From: Flavobacterium sp. IB48
Lineage (GTDB): Bacteria; Bacteroidota; Bacteroidia; Flavobacteriales; Flavobacteriaceae
Length of the DNA stretch: 64,000 nt
Assembly: GCF_016405855.1 (NCBI RefSeq)
Contig: NZ_JAEFCA010000002.1
Coordinates: 248,001 to 312,000 of the forward strand
Reading direction: 5' to 3'
This document shows, one piece after another, positions 1-9,386 of this stretch. The position numbers were made by a program, and so were the translations under genes. Every line of letters starts with the position of its first letter. Within the stretch, counting starts at the first letter, position 1. The notes beneath the pieces are model-generated. The model saw only the letters and a list, made by a program, of their open reading frames with translations, was not told where the DNA came from and did not search any database.

Positions 1-99
1 GCGGAAGAAATCGAAGATCCATTTGGAAATGACGAAAATGATCTACCAACAAGAAAAATTTCTGAAAACATCAAAAAACACGTTGAAGAACTGATTTAA
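1..99 (+). CDS. C-terminal end of a bestrophin-like channel protein (partial)
   Basis: An open frame enters from the left edge and ends with TAA at 97-99, giving the last 32 residues of a protein. The tail has the pattern EEIEDPFG followed by NDLP, which I recognise from the C-terminal region of bacterial bestrophin-family (UPF0187/YneE-like) membrane proteins, where an acidic PFG...NDLP segment follows the last membrane helix. Only this tail is visible, so the assignment rests on one motif. It reads in the same direction as the AraC-type gene that starts 71 bases later. Confidence 0.5.
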   Translation, partial: AEEIEDPFGNDENDLPTRKISENIKKHVEELI

Positions 100-170
100 C
101 AAAACGTTAAATCTGCCGTTTATATTCTTATTTTCATTAAATTTAAAGTCTTCACCAAAAAATAAATTTA

Positions 171-1094
171 ATGAACAACCAACGATTTTTAGTCAATCCG
201 CTCCAATTATCGCAAGAAAAATCATTAAAGACTCTTGTCGAAAATAGAACTATTTACAATTTGAATCATTGTGAATTAAATTTGTTTGAAACCTACGAAT
301 CGACTAAAATGGTTCCGTTAAAATTTAACGATTTAGTGGTGACCAGCATGCTTAGAGGCAAAAAAGTAATGCATCTTTTTGATGATCCTGAATTTGAATA
401 TCTGCCTGGGGAAACAGTAATTGTTCCTTCAAACGTAGAAATGAAAATTGACTTTCCGGAAGCCTCCAAAAGCAATCCGACTCAATGTCTGGCATTGGCT
501 ATTGATCAATCTAAGATTCTAGAAATCTTAAACTTCTTAAATGAACAATATCCGAAAGAAGGAAATAACATGTACTGGCAATTAAACTATCAGAATTATT
601 TCTTTTACAATAATGTCGAAATGGCTGCGACGATTAATAAGCTCATTAAAGAATGTATGAGCACATCGATCACCAAAGATATTTTTGCCGATCTGACTTT
701 AAAAGAATTATTGATCAGAATTATTCAAACGCAGACTGTAAAATCTCTTAATGAGGGAAAATTTCTTGAAAACAATAATCCAATTACAGAGGTTACAGAA
801 TATATCAAACAGAATTTAAAGGAGAATATAAGTTTAAAATCGTTAAGCGAAAAAGCTTGTATGAGCACCACTTCTTTCTACCGTTTCTTTAAACGCGAAC
901 TCGGAATGAGTCCAATTGAGTATATTTTGAATGAAAAAATAAAATGTGCCAAAAACTTATTGAAGAATCCAAGCTTACAAATCAACGAGGTTTGTTATTT
1001 AGCTGGTTTCGAAGATGCCAACTACTTCATCAGATTATTCAAAAAATATGAGGGAATAACACCAAAGCAGTATCAGTTATTGTATATTAATTAA
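171..1094 (+). CDS. AraC-family transcriptional regulator
   Basis: A 307-residue protein with a unique N-terminal half (about 1-190) and a C-terminal AraC/XylS DNA-binding domain (about 205-305). The domain has two helix-turn-helix units: the first around SLKSLSEKACMSTTSFYRFF, the second around EVCYLAGFEDANYFIRLFKK, followed by the usual G-T-P-Q-Y ending. The N-terminal half resembles the cupin-like ligand-sensing part of AraC regulators found beside alcohol and aldehyde dehydrogenase genes. The gene converges on the DUF779/adh/aldehyde dehydrogenase cluster on the other strand, so a role as its activator is plausible but inferred. The ATG at 171 is the first in the frame and fits family length. 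Confidence 0.85.
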   Translation: MNNQRFLVNPLQLSQEKSLKTLVENRTIYNLNHCELNLFETYESTKMVPLKFNDLVVTSMLRGKKVMHLFDDPEFEYLPGETVIVPSNVEMKIDFPEASKSNPTQCLALAIDQSKILEILNFLNEQYPKEGNNMYWQLNYQNYFFYNNVEMAATINKLIKECMSTSITKDIFADLTLKELLIRIIQTQTVKSLNEGKFLENNNPITEVTEYIKQNLKENISLKSLSEKACMSTTSFYRFFKRELGMSPIEYILNEKIKCAKNLLKNPSLQINEVCYLAGFEDANYFIRLFKKYEGITPKQYQLLYIN

Positions 1095-1139
1095 AGGTGC
1101 TAAGGTTCTAAGTTACTAAGATTCTAAGTTTTTCAACTT

Positions 1140-1202
1140 GAAACTTCAAACCTGAAACTTCAAACCTGAAACTTCAAACCTGAAACCTGAAACCTGAAAC
1201 CT
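1140..1202. repeat. Intergenic heptad tandem repeat (GAAACCT / GAAACTTCAAACCT)
   Basis: Three tandem copies of the 14-mer GAAACTTCAAACCT (1140-1153, 1154-1167, 1168-1181) run into three copies of the 7-mer GAAACCT (1182-1202), so the whole array has a period of seven. Just upstream (about 1099-1130) a looser repeat of CTAAG and TTCTAAG is visible. The array lies between the convergent AraC and DUF779 genes, where it can sit in the 3' ends of both transcripts. Confidence 0.85.
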
Positions 1203-1208
1203 CAAAAC

Positions 1209-1583
1209 TCATTCAATTCTTGTAATCGGTTCTAAATCCTTCTCTTCTTCTGGAGTGAAAATTCTATATTCTATTTGAAAAGTCTTTTTTAATGGAGTTT
1301 CTAAAGAAAAACCTCCTACTCCAAATGCGTCAATTACAGTAAGAGTAAAGTGAGCATGTTTCCAGTATTCAAATAAATCTTTGTCTACCCAAAATTCAAC
1401 ATCTTCAACTTTACCAATACAAACATCTCCAGTTCTCTGATAATAAGCTCCTTTTTCAAAACACTGCGGCTGTGTGCCTTCACAACATCCTCCAGCCTGA
1501 TAAAACATTAAATCACCGTGTTTTTCTTTTAGAACATTAATCAGTTCGACTGCTTTTTCTGTGGCATCAATTCGTTTAATCAT
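1209..1583 (-). CDS. DUF779 domain-containing protein
   Basis: A 124-residue protein with the DUF779 signature QAGGCCEGTQPQCF near residues 30-43, rich in cysteines that could bind metal. DUF779 proteins are small, of unknown biochemical role, and usually encoded next to ExaC-type acetaldehyde dehydrogenases. That is what is seen here: the gene is the last of a minus-strand cluster aldehyde dehydrogenase - alcohol dehydrogenase - DUF779, 67 bases downstream of the alcohol dehydrogenase. It probably serves the aldehyde oxidation step, for instance in maturation or metal handling, but that is inference. Confidence 0.85.
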   Translation of the reverse strand: MIKRIDATEKAVELINVLKEKHGDLMFYQAGGCCEGTQPQCFEKGAYYQRTGDVCIGKVEDVEFWVDKDLFEYWKHAHFTLTVIDAFGVGGFSLETPLKKTFQIEYRIFTPEEEKDLEPITRIE

Positions 1584-1650
1584 CGCTATAAAAATTAAAA
1601 AAAAGCAGTAAACTCAATTAAGATTTTACTGCTTTAACATAACCAACTAT

Positions 1651-2685
1651 TTAGGACTGTGCTATATCTAACACAATTCTTCCTTCTATTTCACCTTTTT
1701 TCATTTTATCAAAAACGGTGTTTACATCTTCTAGTTTTGAAGTTGTTACTGTTGCTTTGACTTTGCCATCAACAGCAAATTCAATTGCTTCCTTCATATC
1801 TTTTCGAGTTCCTACAATAGATCCTCTAATGGTGATTCTATTTAAAACGGTATCGAAAATAGACAAATCAAAATTGCCTGGAGGAAGTCCGTTTAATGCC
1901 ATTGTACCTTTTCTTCTCAATGTTTCAAGCCCTTGTTTGAAAGCAATTGGAGAAACTGCGGTAACCAATGCCCCATGCACACCACCAACTTCTTTCTTTA
2001 AGAATTCTCCAGGATTTTGATTTTTAGCATTCACAACCAAATCGGCACCTAATTTTTTTGCCAGTTCCAATTTATCATCTCCAATATCAATTGCCGCCAC
2101 ATTCATTCCCATAGCTTTTGCATATTGCACAGCAACGTGCCCTAAACCTCCAATTCCAGAAATTGCTACCCACTCGCCAGGTTTCACCTCAGTTTCTTTT
2201 AATCCTTTATAAACTGTAACGCCAGCGCATAAAATTGGAGCCATTTCTATAAAATTCACATTTGAAGGTAAAATTCCAACATATCTGGCATCTGCAATTA
2301 CATACTCTGCAAATCCGCCATCTACACTGTAACCGCCATTCTGCTGACTTTCGCATAAAGTTTCCCAACCTGTAATACAGTGGTCGCAGCCTCCGCAGGC
2401 ACTGTAAAGCCAAGGCACGCCAACAGCGTCTCCCTCTTTTACGTTTTTTACGTCCTGTCCGACTGCAACAACGTAACCAACAGCTTCATGTCCTGGAATT
2501 AAAGGCATTTTAGGTTTAACTGGCCAATCCCCATCTACAGCATGTAAATCGGTGTGGCACACTCCACTTGCAATTACTTTTACAAGAATTTCATTTCTAC
2601 CTGGGCGTTTTACTTCAACTTCTTCAATTTGTAGAAGAGAACCAAATTCTCTAACGACCGCAGCTTTCATTGTTTTTGGAAGCAT
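1651..2685 (-). CDS. adhP: Zinc-dependent alcohol dehydrogenase AdhP
   Basis: A 344-residue medium-chain alcohol dehydrogenase of the AdhP type, which oxidises ethanol and related primary alcohols to aldehydes with NAD. Catalytic zinc ligands are visible at C43 (GVCHTDLHA), H66-E67 (GHEAVG) and C153. The four structural-zinc cysteines lie at 97, 100, 103 and 111 (CGGCDHC...C). The nucleotide-binding loop GIGGLG is at 177-182. Length and motifs are complete. It sits between the aldehyde dehydrogenase (upstream) and DUF779 genes on the same strand, consistent with a two-step alcohol-to-acid pathway. Confidence 0.92.
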   Translation of the reverse strand: MLPKTMKAAVVREFGSLLQIEEVEVKRPGRNEILVKVIASGVCHTDLHAVDGDWPVKPKMPLIPGHEAVGYVVAVGQDVKNVKEGDAVGVPWLYSACGGCDHCITGWETLCESQQNGGYSVDGGFAEYVIADARYVGILPSNVNFIEMAPILCAGVTVYKGLKETEVKPGEWVAISGIGGLGHVAVQYAKAMGMNVAAIDIGDDKLELAKKLGADLVVNAKNQNPGEFLKKEVGGVHGALVTAVSPIAFKQGLETLRRKGTMALNGLPPGNFDLSIFDTVLNRITIRGSIVGTRKDMKEAIEFAVDGKVKATVTTSKLEDVNTVFDKMKKGEIEGRIVLDIAQS

Positions 2686-2747
2686 AATTCTATGGTTTTA
2701 AGAGAATAGAAAACTTTTTAGCTTTCTATTCTCAAGTTTATATTCTC

Positions 2748-4253
2748 TTAGAAGAAACCTAATTTCTTTTTATCGTAAGAAATCAGCATGTTTTTGGTTT
2801 GGCGATACTGGCTCAACATCATTTTATGATTTTCACGGCCAATTCCAGATTGTTTATAACCTCCAAATGGAGCTCCTGCAGGATAAGAATGGTATTGATT
2901 AATCCAAACACGACCAGACTGAATCGCTCTTGGAACCTGATAAATTTCATGCGCATCACGTGTCCAAACTCCTGCGCCTAAACCATACATGGTATCATTT
3001 GCAATTTCGATCGCTTCTTCGGTAGTTTTAAAAGTCGTAACTGCCAAAACTGGCCCGAAAATTTCTTCTTGAAAAATTCTCATTTTGTTGTGACCTTTAA
3101 ATAAAGTCGGTTTGATGTAATAACCACCTTCTAAATCGCCACCCAATTTATTTTCATCACCTCCAGTCAATAATTCTGCTCCTTCTTCTTTTCCTAATTT
3201 GATATAAGACATGATTTTTTCTTTCTGAACAATCGAAGTCTGAGCTCCAATCATAGTAGATTTATCTAACGGATTTCCAGCAATAATGGCTTCCGTTCTC
3301 TCAATTACTTTTTTGATAAACTTGTCGTAAATATCCTCATGAATTAATAATCTAGACGGACAAGTACAAATTTCACCTTGATTTAAAGCAAATAATACAG
3401 CACCTTCTACGGCTTTGTCGAAGAAATCATCATCGTGATCTGCTACAGAAGGAAAGAAAATATTTGGAGATTTTCCGCCCAATTCTAATGTAACCGGAAT
3501 AATATTTTCTGTCGCATACTGCATTACCAAACGTCCTGTTGTTGTAGAACCCGTAAATGCAGCTTTCGATACCTTTTTATTGGTTACTAACGGACGGCCT
3601 AATTCGGCACCAAATCCGTTTACAATATTCAGAACTCCAGGAGGAAGAATATCTCCAATCAATTCCATTAAAACCATAATAGATATTGGCGTACTTTCTG
3701 CTGGTTTCAAAACAATTGTATTTCCTGCGGCAAGAGCTGGAGCAATTTTCCAGACTGCCATTAAAATTGGAAAATTCCACGGAATAATCTGCGCCACAAC
3801 CCCTAAAGGTTCGCTTAACGCAATAGAAACCGTCTGCGAATCCAATTCTGCTATCGAACTTTCTTCTGCACGAATAACTCCAGCAAAATATCTAAAGTGA
3901 TCAATTGCCAACGGAATATCTGCGGCAAGTGTTTCGCGAATTGGTTTTCCGTTGTCTACTGTTTCAACTGCAGCGATATATTCTAAATTGTCTTCAATTT
4001 TTTGTGCAATCTTATTTAGCAAAATACTCCTTTCGGTTACAGAAGTTTTTCCCCAAGTTTTAAATGCTTCATAAGCAGTATCTACAGCCAATTCGAGATC
4101 TTCTTTTCCAGAATGTGCTGCTTTTGTAAATACTTTTCCATCAATTGGAGAAACTACATCAAAGTATTCTCCTTTAATTGGCGCTACAAATTTTCCACCA
4201 ATATAGTTATCGTATTTTGCCTTAAATTCAGGTCTTTTTACTGCGGTGCTCAT
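2748..4253 (-). CDS. Aldehyde dehydrogenase, acetaldehyde (ExaC-like) type
   Basis: A 501-residue NAD-dependent aldehyde dehydrogenase of normal family length. The oxyanion asparagine is in PWNFP (N160), the general-base glutamate in LELGGKSPN (E257) and the catalytic cysteine is C296 in [11 protein letters not shown], a form typical of ExaC/AldB-like acetaldehyde dehydrogenases. It is the first gene of the minus-strand cluster with adhP (62-base gap) and DUF779, so the set should oxidise ethanol through acetaldehyde to acetate. The start codon at 4253 is preceded by a good TAAATTTG -7 box at 4284-4277. Confidence 0.93.
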   Translation of the reverse strand: MSTAVKRPEFKAKYDNYIGGKFVAPIKGEYFDVVSPIDGKVFTKAAHSGKEDLELAVDTAYEAFKTWGKTSVTERSILLNKIAQKIEDNLEYIAAVETVDNGKPIRETLAADIPLAIDHFRYFAGVIRAEESSIAELDSQTVSIALSEPLGVVAQIIPWNFPILMAVWKIAPALAAGNTIVLKPAESTPISIMVLMELIGDILPPGVLNIVNGFGAELGRPLVTNKKVSKAAFTGSTTTGRLVMQYATENIIPVTLELGGKSPNIFFPSVADHDDDFFDKAVEGAVLFALNQGEICTCPSRLLIHEDIYDKFIKKVIERTEAIIAGNPLDKSTMIGAQTSIVQKEKIMSYIKLGKEEGAELLTGGDENKLGGDLEGGYYIKPTLFKGHNKMRIFQEEIFGPVLAVTTFKTTEEAIEIANDTMYGLGAGVWTRDAHEIYQVPRAIQSGRVWINQYHSYPAGAPFGGYKQSGIGRENHKMMLSQYRQTKNMLISYDKKKLGFF

Positions 4254-4276
4254 AATATTCTTTTTTTGATTTACTC

Positions 4277-4284
4277 CAAATTTA
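4277..4284 (-). promoter_or_regulatory. Candidate -7 box (TAAATTTG) for the aldehyde dehydrogenase operon
   Basis: On the minus strand TAAATTTG matches the Bacteroidota TAnnTTTG consensus and lies 23 bases upstream of the aldehyde dehydrogenase start. The -33 region has only a weak match (TTCTG), so the call rests mainly on the -7 box and position. Confidence 0.5.
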
Positions 4285-4489
4285 GTTTCATAAAAAGAAA
4301 CAGAATAGCATTATTCATTCATCTTGTAGCACAAAAATTACACATTCGATTTTTTTAGTCTTTTATAATAATCATTTATCAAAATTTTAATCTATAAATT
4401 GCTAAATAATTAGTAAGCAGCATTTTTACGTCATTTAAAAACAACTAGAAAAAACTACTCAATTTTTTCCTACTCCAATGCGCAATCCT

Positions 4490-4497
4490 TATATTTG
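4490..4497 (+). promoter_or_regulatory. Candidate -7 box (TATATTTG) for pheT
   Basis: TATATTTG matches TAnnTTTG exactly and sits 30 bases before the pheT start. A T-rich tract around 4463-4468 is the only candidate -33 element. Confidence 0.55.
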
Positions 4498-4527
4498 TAA
4501 CCTCATACAAAGAATTAAAGAACTACA

Positions 4528-6948
4528 ATGAAAATATCTTACAACTGGTTAAAACAATTTATTAAAACAGATTGGACATCTGAGCAGACTTCTGAATTAC
4601 TAACAGATTTAGGTTTAGAGGTTGAAGTTGTCGAAAAATACGAATCAATAAAAGGAGGTTTAGCAGGCGTTGTTGTTGGACACGTTCTAACATGCGAAAA
4701 ACATCCTGATGCTGATAGATTGAAAGTTACCACCGTTAATATTGGTTTAGAAGCTCCTGTACAAATTGTTTGCGGTGCTGCAAATGTGGCTGCAGGACAA
4801 AAAGTGCCTGTTGCAACAATTGGAACTGTTCTATACGATAAAGATGGTGCAGAATTTACCATTAAAAAAGGAAAAATCCGCGGACAGGAAAGTCACGGAA
4901 TGATCTGTGCTGAAGACGAATTAGGTTTAGGTACAAGCCATGACGGAATTATGGTTTTGGCTGAGGATTTAGTTCCCGGAACTCCTGCTTCTGAAGTTTT
5001 TCAAATTGCAAATGATGAAGTTTTCGAAATTGGATTGACACCTAACCGTGCCGATGCCATGAGCCATTTTGGAACTGCACGCGATTTAAGAGCGGGAATG
5101 CTGCAGCGTGGCGTAAACGTAGAATTGATTACACCTTCTGTAAGCAACTTTAGAGTTGACATGCGTACGCTAAAAATTGATGTAAATGTTGAAGATACTC
5201 ATTTAGCTCCAAGATATTGTGGTGTAACTATTTCTGGAATTTCTGTACATGAATCTCCAAGCTGGTTACAAGACCGTTTAAAAGCTATCGGATTAACTCC
5301 AAAAAATAATATTGTTGACGTTACTAATTATGTATTACATGAATTAGGACAGCCTTTACATGCTTTTGACGCAGCAAAAATCAACGGAAAAGTGATTGTA
5401 AAAACAGTTGCAGAGGGAACTAAATTTGTTACTCTTGATGACGTTGAAAGAACACTTCACAAAGAAGATTTAATGATTTGCGACGAAAAAGGCCCGCTTT
5501 GTATTGCAGGTGTTTTTGGCGGTAAAAAATCTGGCGTTTCTGAAGGAACTACTTCTATTTTCTTAGAAAGTGCTTATTTTGATCCAGTAAGCATTCGTAA
5601 AACAGCAAAAAGACATCAATTAAGCACCGATGCTTCTTTTAGATTTGAAAGAGGAATTGATCCAACTATTACAGAATATGCTTTAAAACGTGCGGCACTT
5701 TTAATTCAGGAAGTTGCTGGCGGAAAAATCACTTCTGATGTTGTAGAAGTTTATCCTAAAAAAGTAGAAGATTTTTCTGTTTTATTGAATTTTAGCCATG
5801 TTTCTAAAATTATCGGACAGGAAATTCCAAAAGATACAATTAAAAAAATCTTGGTTTCTTTAGATATTAAAGTGAACAGCGTTTCTGATACTGGTTTAGG
5901 CTTAACGATTCCTGCATATCGTGTAGACGTTCAGCGTGAAATTGATGTAATCGAAGAAATCTTGAGAGTCTACGGTTACAACAACATTAATTTCTCTAAG
6001 AAATTTAATGCTACAGTAGCGAATTCACCAAGAACAGAAGATTATAAAGTACAAAACGTAATTGCTTCTCAGTTAAATTCGCAAGGTTTCCACGAAATGA
6101 TGGCTAACTCATTGACAACTGCAGCTTACGCGAAATTATCTGCTTCATTAAAAGAAGAACATAATGTTTCGATGTTGAATCCGTTGAGTAGCGATTTAGC
6201 GACACTTCGCCAGTCTTTATTGTTTTCTGGATTAGAGGCTGTTTCTTATAACATTAATAGAAAAAATTCGGATTTAAAATTATTTGAATTCGGAAAAACA
6301 TATCACAAATATTTAAACGGATATGAAGAGCATAAACACCTTTCTTTATTAGTTTCTGGAAACCGAAACAAAGAAAGCTGGACAAGCGCGCAGAAAACGA
6401 CAGATTTCTTCTTATTGAAAGGATATGTAAAAGCGATTTTATCTCGTTTAGGAATTGAAAAAATTGGTAATGCTCCTGTTCAATCAGATGTTTATTCTGA
6501 AGGAACTGCGATTACTTACAATAACGATATTTTAGTTGAAATGGGTGTGGTTAAAAAACCTATTTTAAAGCATTTTGGTATCAAACAAGACGTCTATTAT
6601 GCAGATTTCAACTGGGATTTGGTTTTAAAAATCATCACAGGAAAAATTAAGTATACTGAAATTCCTAAATATCCAGAAGTTCGTAGAGATTTGGCTTTAT
6701 TAATCGATGAAAAAACAACTTATGAAAGCATTTTCAATCTAGCAAAACAGACAGAAAAAACACTTTTAAAAGACATTAATCTATTTGATGTTTATCAAGG
6801 AAATAAATTGCCAGAAGGAAAAAAATCGTATGCTTTAAGTTTTACTATTCAAGATAATACTAAAACATTAACTGATGCTCAAATCGATAAAATCATGTCT
6901 AAATTACAACAGACTTTCGAAACTGAACTAGGTGCAACCTTAAGATAA
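4528..6948 (+). CDS. pheT: Phenylalanine--tRNA ligase beta subunit
   Basis: An 806-residue protein with the full PheT layout: N-terminal tRNA-binding (EMAP/OB) domain at about 40-150 after the opening MKISYNWLKQFI, a B3/B4 editing region at about 210-370 (with SHF..ARDLRA and the STDASFRFERG segment), a B5 domain at about 400-475, the catalytic-like core, and a C-terminal FDX-ACB domain (about 710-805, beginning near YPEVRRDLALLIDE). It pairs with PheS, encoded elsewhere, to charge tRNA-Phe in the cytoplasm. It is a single-gene unit with its own promoter box and a strong terminator at 6973-7001. Confidence 0.97.
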   Translation: MKISYNWLKQFIKTDWTSEQTSELLTDLGLEVEVVEKYESIKGGLAGVVVGHVLTCEKHPDADRLKVTTVNIGLEAPVQIVCGAANVAAGQKVPVATIGTVLYDKDGAEFTIKKGKIRGQESHGMICAEDELGLGTSHDGIMVLAEDLVPGTPASEVFQIANDEVFEIGLTPNRADAMSHFGTARDLRAGMLQRGVNVELITPSVSNFRVDMRTLKIDVNVEDTHLAPRYCGVTISGISVHESPSWLQDRLKAIGLTPKNNIVDVTNYVLHELGQPLHAFDAAKINGKVIVKTVAEGTKFVTLDDVERTLHKEDLMICDEKGPLCIAGVFGGKKSGVSEGTTSIFLESAYFDPVSIRKTAKRHQLSTDASFRFERGIDPTITEYALKRAALLIQEVAGGKITSDVVEVYPKKVEDFSVLLNFSHVSKIIGQEIPKDTIKKILVSLDIKVNSVSDTGLGLTIPAYRVDVQREIDVIEEILRVYGYNNINFSKKFNATVANSPRTEDYKVQNVIASQLNSQGFHEMMANSLTTAAYAKLSASLKEEHNVSMLNPLSSDLATLRQSLLFSGLEAVSYNINRKNSDLKLFEFGKTYHKYLNGYEEHKHLSLLVSGNRNKESWTSAQKTTDFFLLKGYVKAILSRLGIEKIGNAPVQSDVYSEGTAITYNNDILVEMGVVKKPILKHFGIKQDVYYADFNWDLVLKIITGKIKYTEIPKYPEVRRDLALLIDEKTTYESIFNLAKQTEKTLLKDINLFDVYQGNKLPEGKKSYALSFTIQDNTKTLTDAQIDKIMSKLQQTFETELGATLR

Positions 6949-6972
6949 TTTCTTTCTCAATTTTAAAACAAT

Positions 6973-7001
6973 AAAACCCGACAATGATCTTGTCGGGTTT
7001 T
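6973..7001 (+). terminator. Rho-independent terminator after pheT
   Basis: A perfect 12-bp inverted repeat (AAAACCCGACAA at 6973-6984 and its complement at 6990-7001) with a 5-base loop, followed by further T residues, 24 bases after the pheT stop. Confidence 0.9.
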
Positions 7002-7169
7002 CTTTTCGTTTCAAGTTTGAAGCCCAAAGTTTATGAAAAAAAAGCTCTAAAACCACGTTATTTAATTTCAATTTCTTATTTAATGCTTAAGGATATAATC
7101 TCTAGTCTTCTCTTCTTAAACGCAAAGTAAAAGCATGAATCGTCTATTATACCATATATTTTATCTCCA

Positions 7170-7682
7170 TTAATAAGTTAATGCAGCAAAAACGGGATAT
7201 TCTTTTATTTTTTCTCTTCCGTTAAGAAAAGTCAGCTCCATTAAGAAATTACATTGTACAATTTCGCCGCCGAGTTTTTCTACTAATTCACAAACTGCTT
7301 TTGCAGTTCCTCCAGTAGCCAACACATCATCGTGAATTAAAACGCGATCTCCTTTTTTAATAGCATCTATATGCATTTCCAAACTATCAGAACCATATTC
7401 TAACTCATAAGAAGCAGAAATCGTATCAAACGGAAGCTTTTTTGGTTTTCTTACGGGAACAAATCCGGCATTTAACTCTTGCGCCAATAACATTCCGAAG
7501 AAAAAACCACGAGATTCGGCACCAACTACCTTATCTATTTTTTCTCCATTTAGTGAGTCGAGCAAAATTCTAAGACAATTTGTTCGCGCTTCTGGATTAA
7601 TTAGTAAAGGTGTGATATCTTTAAATAAAATTCCTTCTTTCGGAAAACCCTGAATATCACGTATATAATTTTCGAACTGCAT
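7170..7682 (-). CDS. apt: Adenine phosphoribosyltransferase
   Basis: A 170-residue type I phosphoribosyltransferase that converts adenine and PRPP to AMP in purine salvage. The family opening YIRDIQGFPKEGILFKDITP (residues 6-25) and the PRPP-binding loop VLIHDDVLATGGTA (114-127) are intact. The length is standard for Apt. It is the last chromosomal gene before the tRNA-Arg insertion site. Its 5' end lies back to back with the tRNA gene, with the tRNA promoter in the shared 114-base gap. Confidence 0.95.
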   Translation of the reverse strand: MQFENYIRDIQGFPKEGILFKDITPLLINPEARTNCLRILLDSLNGEKIDKVVGAESRGFFFGMLLAQELNAGFVPVRKPKKLPFDTISASYELEYGSDSLEMHIDAIKKGDRVLIHDDVLATGGTAKAVCELVEKLGGEIVQCNFLMELTFLNGREKIKEYPVFAALTY

Positions 7683-7710
7683 TTTTTTTTATTTTTATGT
7701 TATTTTTTCC

Positions 7711-7740
7711 TTGTTTATCTCACATTTATGTCTATCTTTG
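7711..7740 (+). promoter_or_regulatory. Promoter of the tRNA-Arg gene (TTG-N19-TATCTTTG)
   Basis: TTG at 7711-7713 and TATCTTTG at 7733-7740 are separated by 19 bases, a textbook Bacteroidota primary-sigma promoter. It reads toward the tRNA gene beginning at 7797. Confidence 0.75.
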
Positions 7741-7796
7741 CACCCGCAATAAGCAATCAACAAAGCTACAAAAAAATAGCTAATTGATAACAAAAA

Positions 7797-7870
7797 GGCC
7801 TCGTGGCGCAACTGAATAGCGCATCTGATTACGGCTCAGAAGGTTACAGGTTTGAATCCTGTCGAGGTCA
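7797..7870 (+). tRNA. tRNA-Arg (anticodon ACG), ICE integration target
   Basis: A complete cloverleaf can be drawn: 7-bp acceptor stem (7797-7803 with 7863-7869, one G-U pair), D-arm, 5-bp anticodon stem TCTGA/TCAGA, anticodon ACG at 7831-7833, a T-arm with GGTTTGAATCC, and discriminator base A at 7870 with no encoded CCA. ACG is the usual bacterial tRNA-Arg anticodon (A34 read as inosine). Accessory DNA begins directly after its 3' end, and the antisense recombinase frame ends inside it at 7836, so this is the attachment site of the element. The gene is left intact. Confidence 0.93.
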
Positions 7871-9386
7871 CTCTACGGGACAAAAGATAAAAATCATCTT
7901 TTGTCCCATTTTTTTTATCTTCCAAATCCTTATTAATCAAGTAAATAGACTCCACAATTGAGTTGACTCTGGCGGTTTGTATTTTATTTTCTTGAATTGT
8001 AAAATTTTCGGGATAAACTAAACCAATTAGGCTGCGAGCCTCTGACAAATCCATGTCTACATATGCTTGGTTCATCTTAATTAAATTGTCAATTCCTTTA
8101 TTTAAAAGCTCTTCGATACTATGTTTATCTTTTGTTACTGATGATAATTCTCTCTCAAGGTTTGTAATTCGTAAACCGTAGTCCTCTTTTATAAGCTTGT
8201 AATCATCTGGGTCAATTTTTGATGTTAGCAATAAATCTCTCGCATTGCTTAATCGTAATTCATAGTCCTTAATTTGTTCTAAAAGCCTTCTTTTCTGCTC
8301 ACCTGCATTATCAGCTAGTTCCCGATGGGTTTCGTACAAAATTGAACTATAAAGCTTTCTAATTTCAGGGAATGTCTGATACTTTTTAAGATTTTCAACA
8401 AACATATTATTTGCTTTTTCAGAGTTTATTCTGAATTTACAGATAGCCTCGCAATGATAATAGTGATAGTGCTTGTGTCGCCCTTTGCATTTACTTCCCT
8501 GTAGTTTTTTCTGGCACTTTGGACAGATAAAAAACCCTCTTAGAGGAAAATCTATAACGGTTTTAATTTTAGGCCTATAAATACGTGTTCTGCCATCTAA
8601 AACATCCTGAACATTATAAAATAATCCCTCAGAAATAAGCGGTTCATGAAGTCCCTTAACCAACATGCTTTCTTCGTCCTTATATTTCGGAACAAAAATT
8701 TTACCGTAGTATATTGGATTTCGTATCAAGCCCCACATATTAGCTTTAGTTCTTTTAAATCCTCTCCTCTTAGCCATATGAAATATTTGTTCAGTATTGA
8801 AGATCCCCTTAGCAATCTCCTCAAATATCCAACGCATAACAGAAGCTTCGGGTTCAACCAATGCAATATATTTTGTGCCATCTTCTTTTGACTTATTGGC
8901 ATATCCAAATGGTGCAGTACCCATATATCTTCCTTCTTTCTTTGCTCTTCTCATTCCATGAAAGGTATTAAGCGCCCTTCTATCGTTTTCAACTTCAGGA
9001 ACTGCAAGATAAAAAGCAAGCATCATTTTATTTTCTGGAACTGATAAGTCAAGAGGCTGTTCAATTGCCTGAGGTTCCACTCCTAACTTTCTTAAAGTGC
9101 TTATCATTTGATATGCGTCACCCGCGTTTCTGCTGAAACGATCCCATTTTGTAAACAAGATAAGATCCGTCTTATTTTTTTCCTTTTTTAATTTAATTAA
9201 AATCTTATTCCACTGTGGTCTATTAAAAGTCTTAGCAGAATGATCCTCATAAATAACATTTCGAACCTCGATATAATTTATCGAGCAATATTTACGAAGA
9301 ACTTCTTCTTGATTTCTTTGGGAATAACCTTTCTCAGCCTGCTCATCTGTGCTTACGCGTATGTATAAATCTGCAATAATACTCAT
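7836..9386 (-). CDS. Large serine recombinase (ICE integrase)
   Basis: A 516-residue recombinase: N-terminal resolvase catalytic domain (about 1-150) with the nucleophile S12 in YIRVSTDEQ, a Recombinase domain (about 160-270), a zinc-ribbon (CPKC near 302 and a later cysteine pair around HYYHCEAICKF), and a coiled-coil segment at about 360-430. It would catalyse integration and excision. Its C-terminus is unusual: the last 11-12 codons lie inside the tRNA-Arg gene (stop at 7836-7838) and the codons before them span the hairpin at 7877-7907. So the tail is set by the attachment site. Serine integrases rarely use tRNA genes, which makes this arrangement notable. The start ATG overlaps the stop of an upstream 54-codon gene. 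Confidence 0.93.
   Translation of the reverse strand: MSIIADLYIRVSTDEQAEKGYSQRNQEEVLRKYCSINYIEVRNVIYEDHSAKTFNRPQWNKILIKLKKEKNKTDLILFTKWDRFSRNAGDAYQMISTLRKLGVEPQAIEQPLDLSVPENKMMLAFYLAVPEVENDRRALNTFHGMRRAKKEGRYMGTAPFGYANKSKEDGTKYIALVEPEASVMRWIFEEIAKGIFNTEQIFHMAKRRGFKRTKANMWGLIRNPIYYGKIFVPKYKDEESMLVKGLHEPLISEGLFYNVQDVLDGRTRIYRPKIKTVIDFPLRGFFICPKCQKKLQGSKCKGRHKHYHYYHCEAICKFRINSEKANNMFVENLKKYQTFPEIRKLYSSILYETHRELADNAGEQKRRLLEQIKDYELRLSNARDLLLTSKIDPDDYKLIKEDYGLRITNLERELSSVTKDKHSIEELLNKGIDNLIKMNQAYVDMDLSEARSLIGLVYPENFTIQENKIQTARVNSIVESIYLINKDLEDKKNGTKDDFYLLSRRVTSTGFKPVTF
7877..7907 (+). terminator. Hairpin terminator after tRNA-Arg, inside the recombinase gene
   Basis: A perfect 12-bp inverted repeat (GGGACAAAAGAT at 7877-7888, complement at 7896-7907) with a 7-base loop, followed by a T-rich run on the plus strand, six bases after the tRNA. 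It can terminate the tRNA transcript, yet the same bases encode part of the recombinase tail on the minus strand. It may also be part of the recombination site. Confidence 0.75.
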
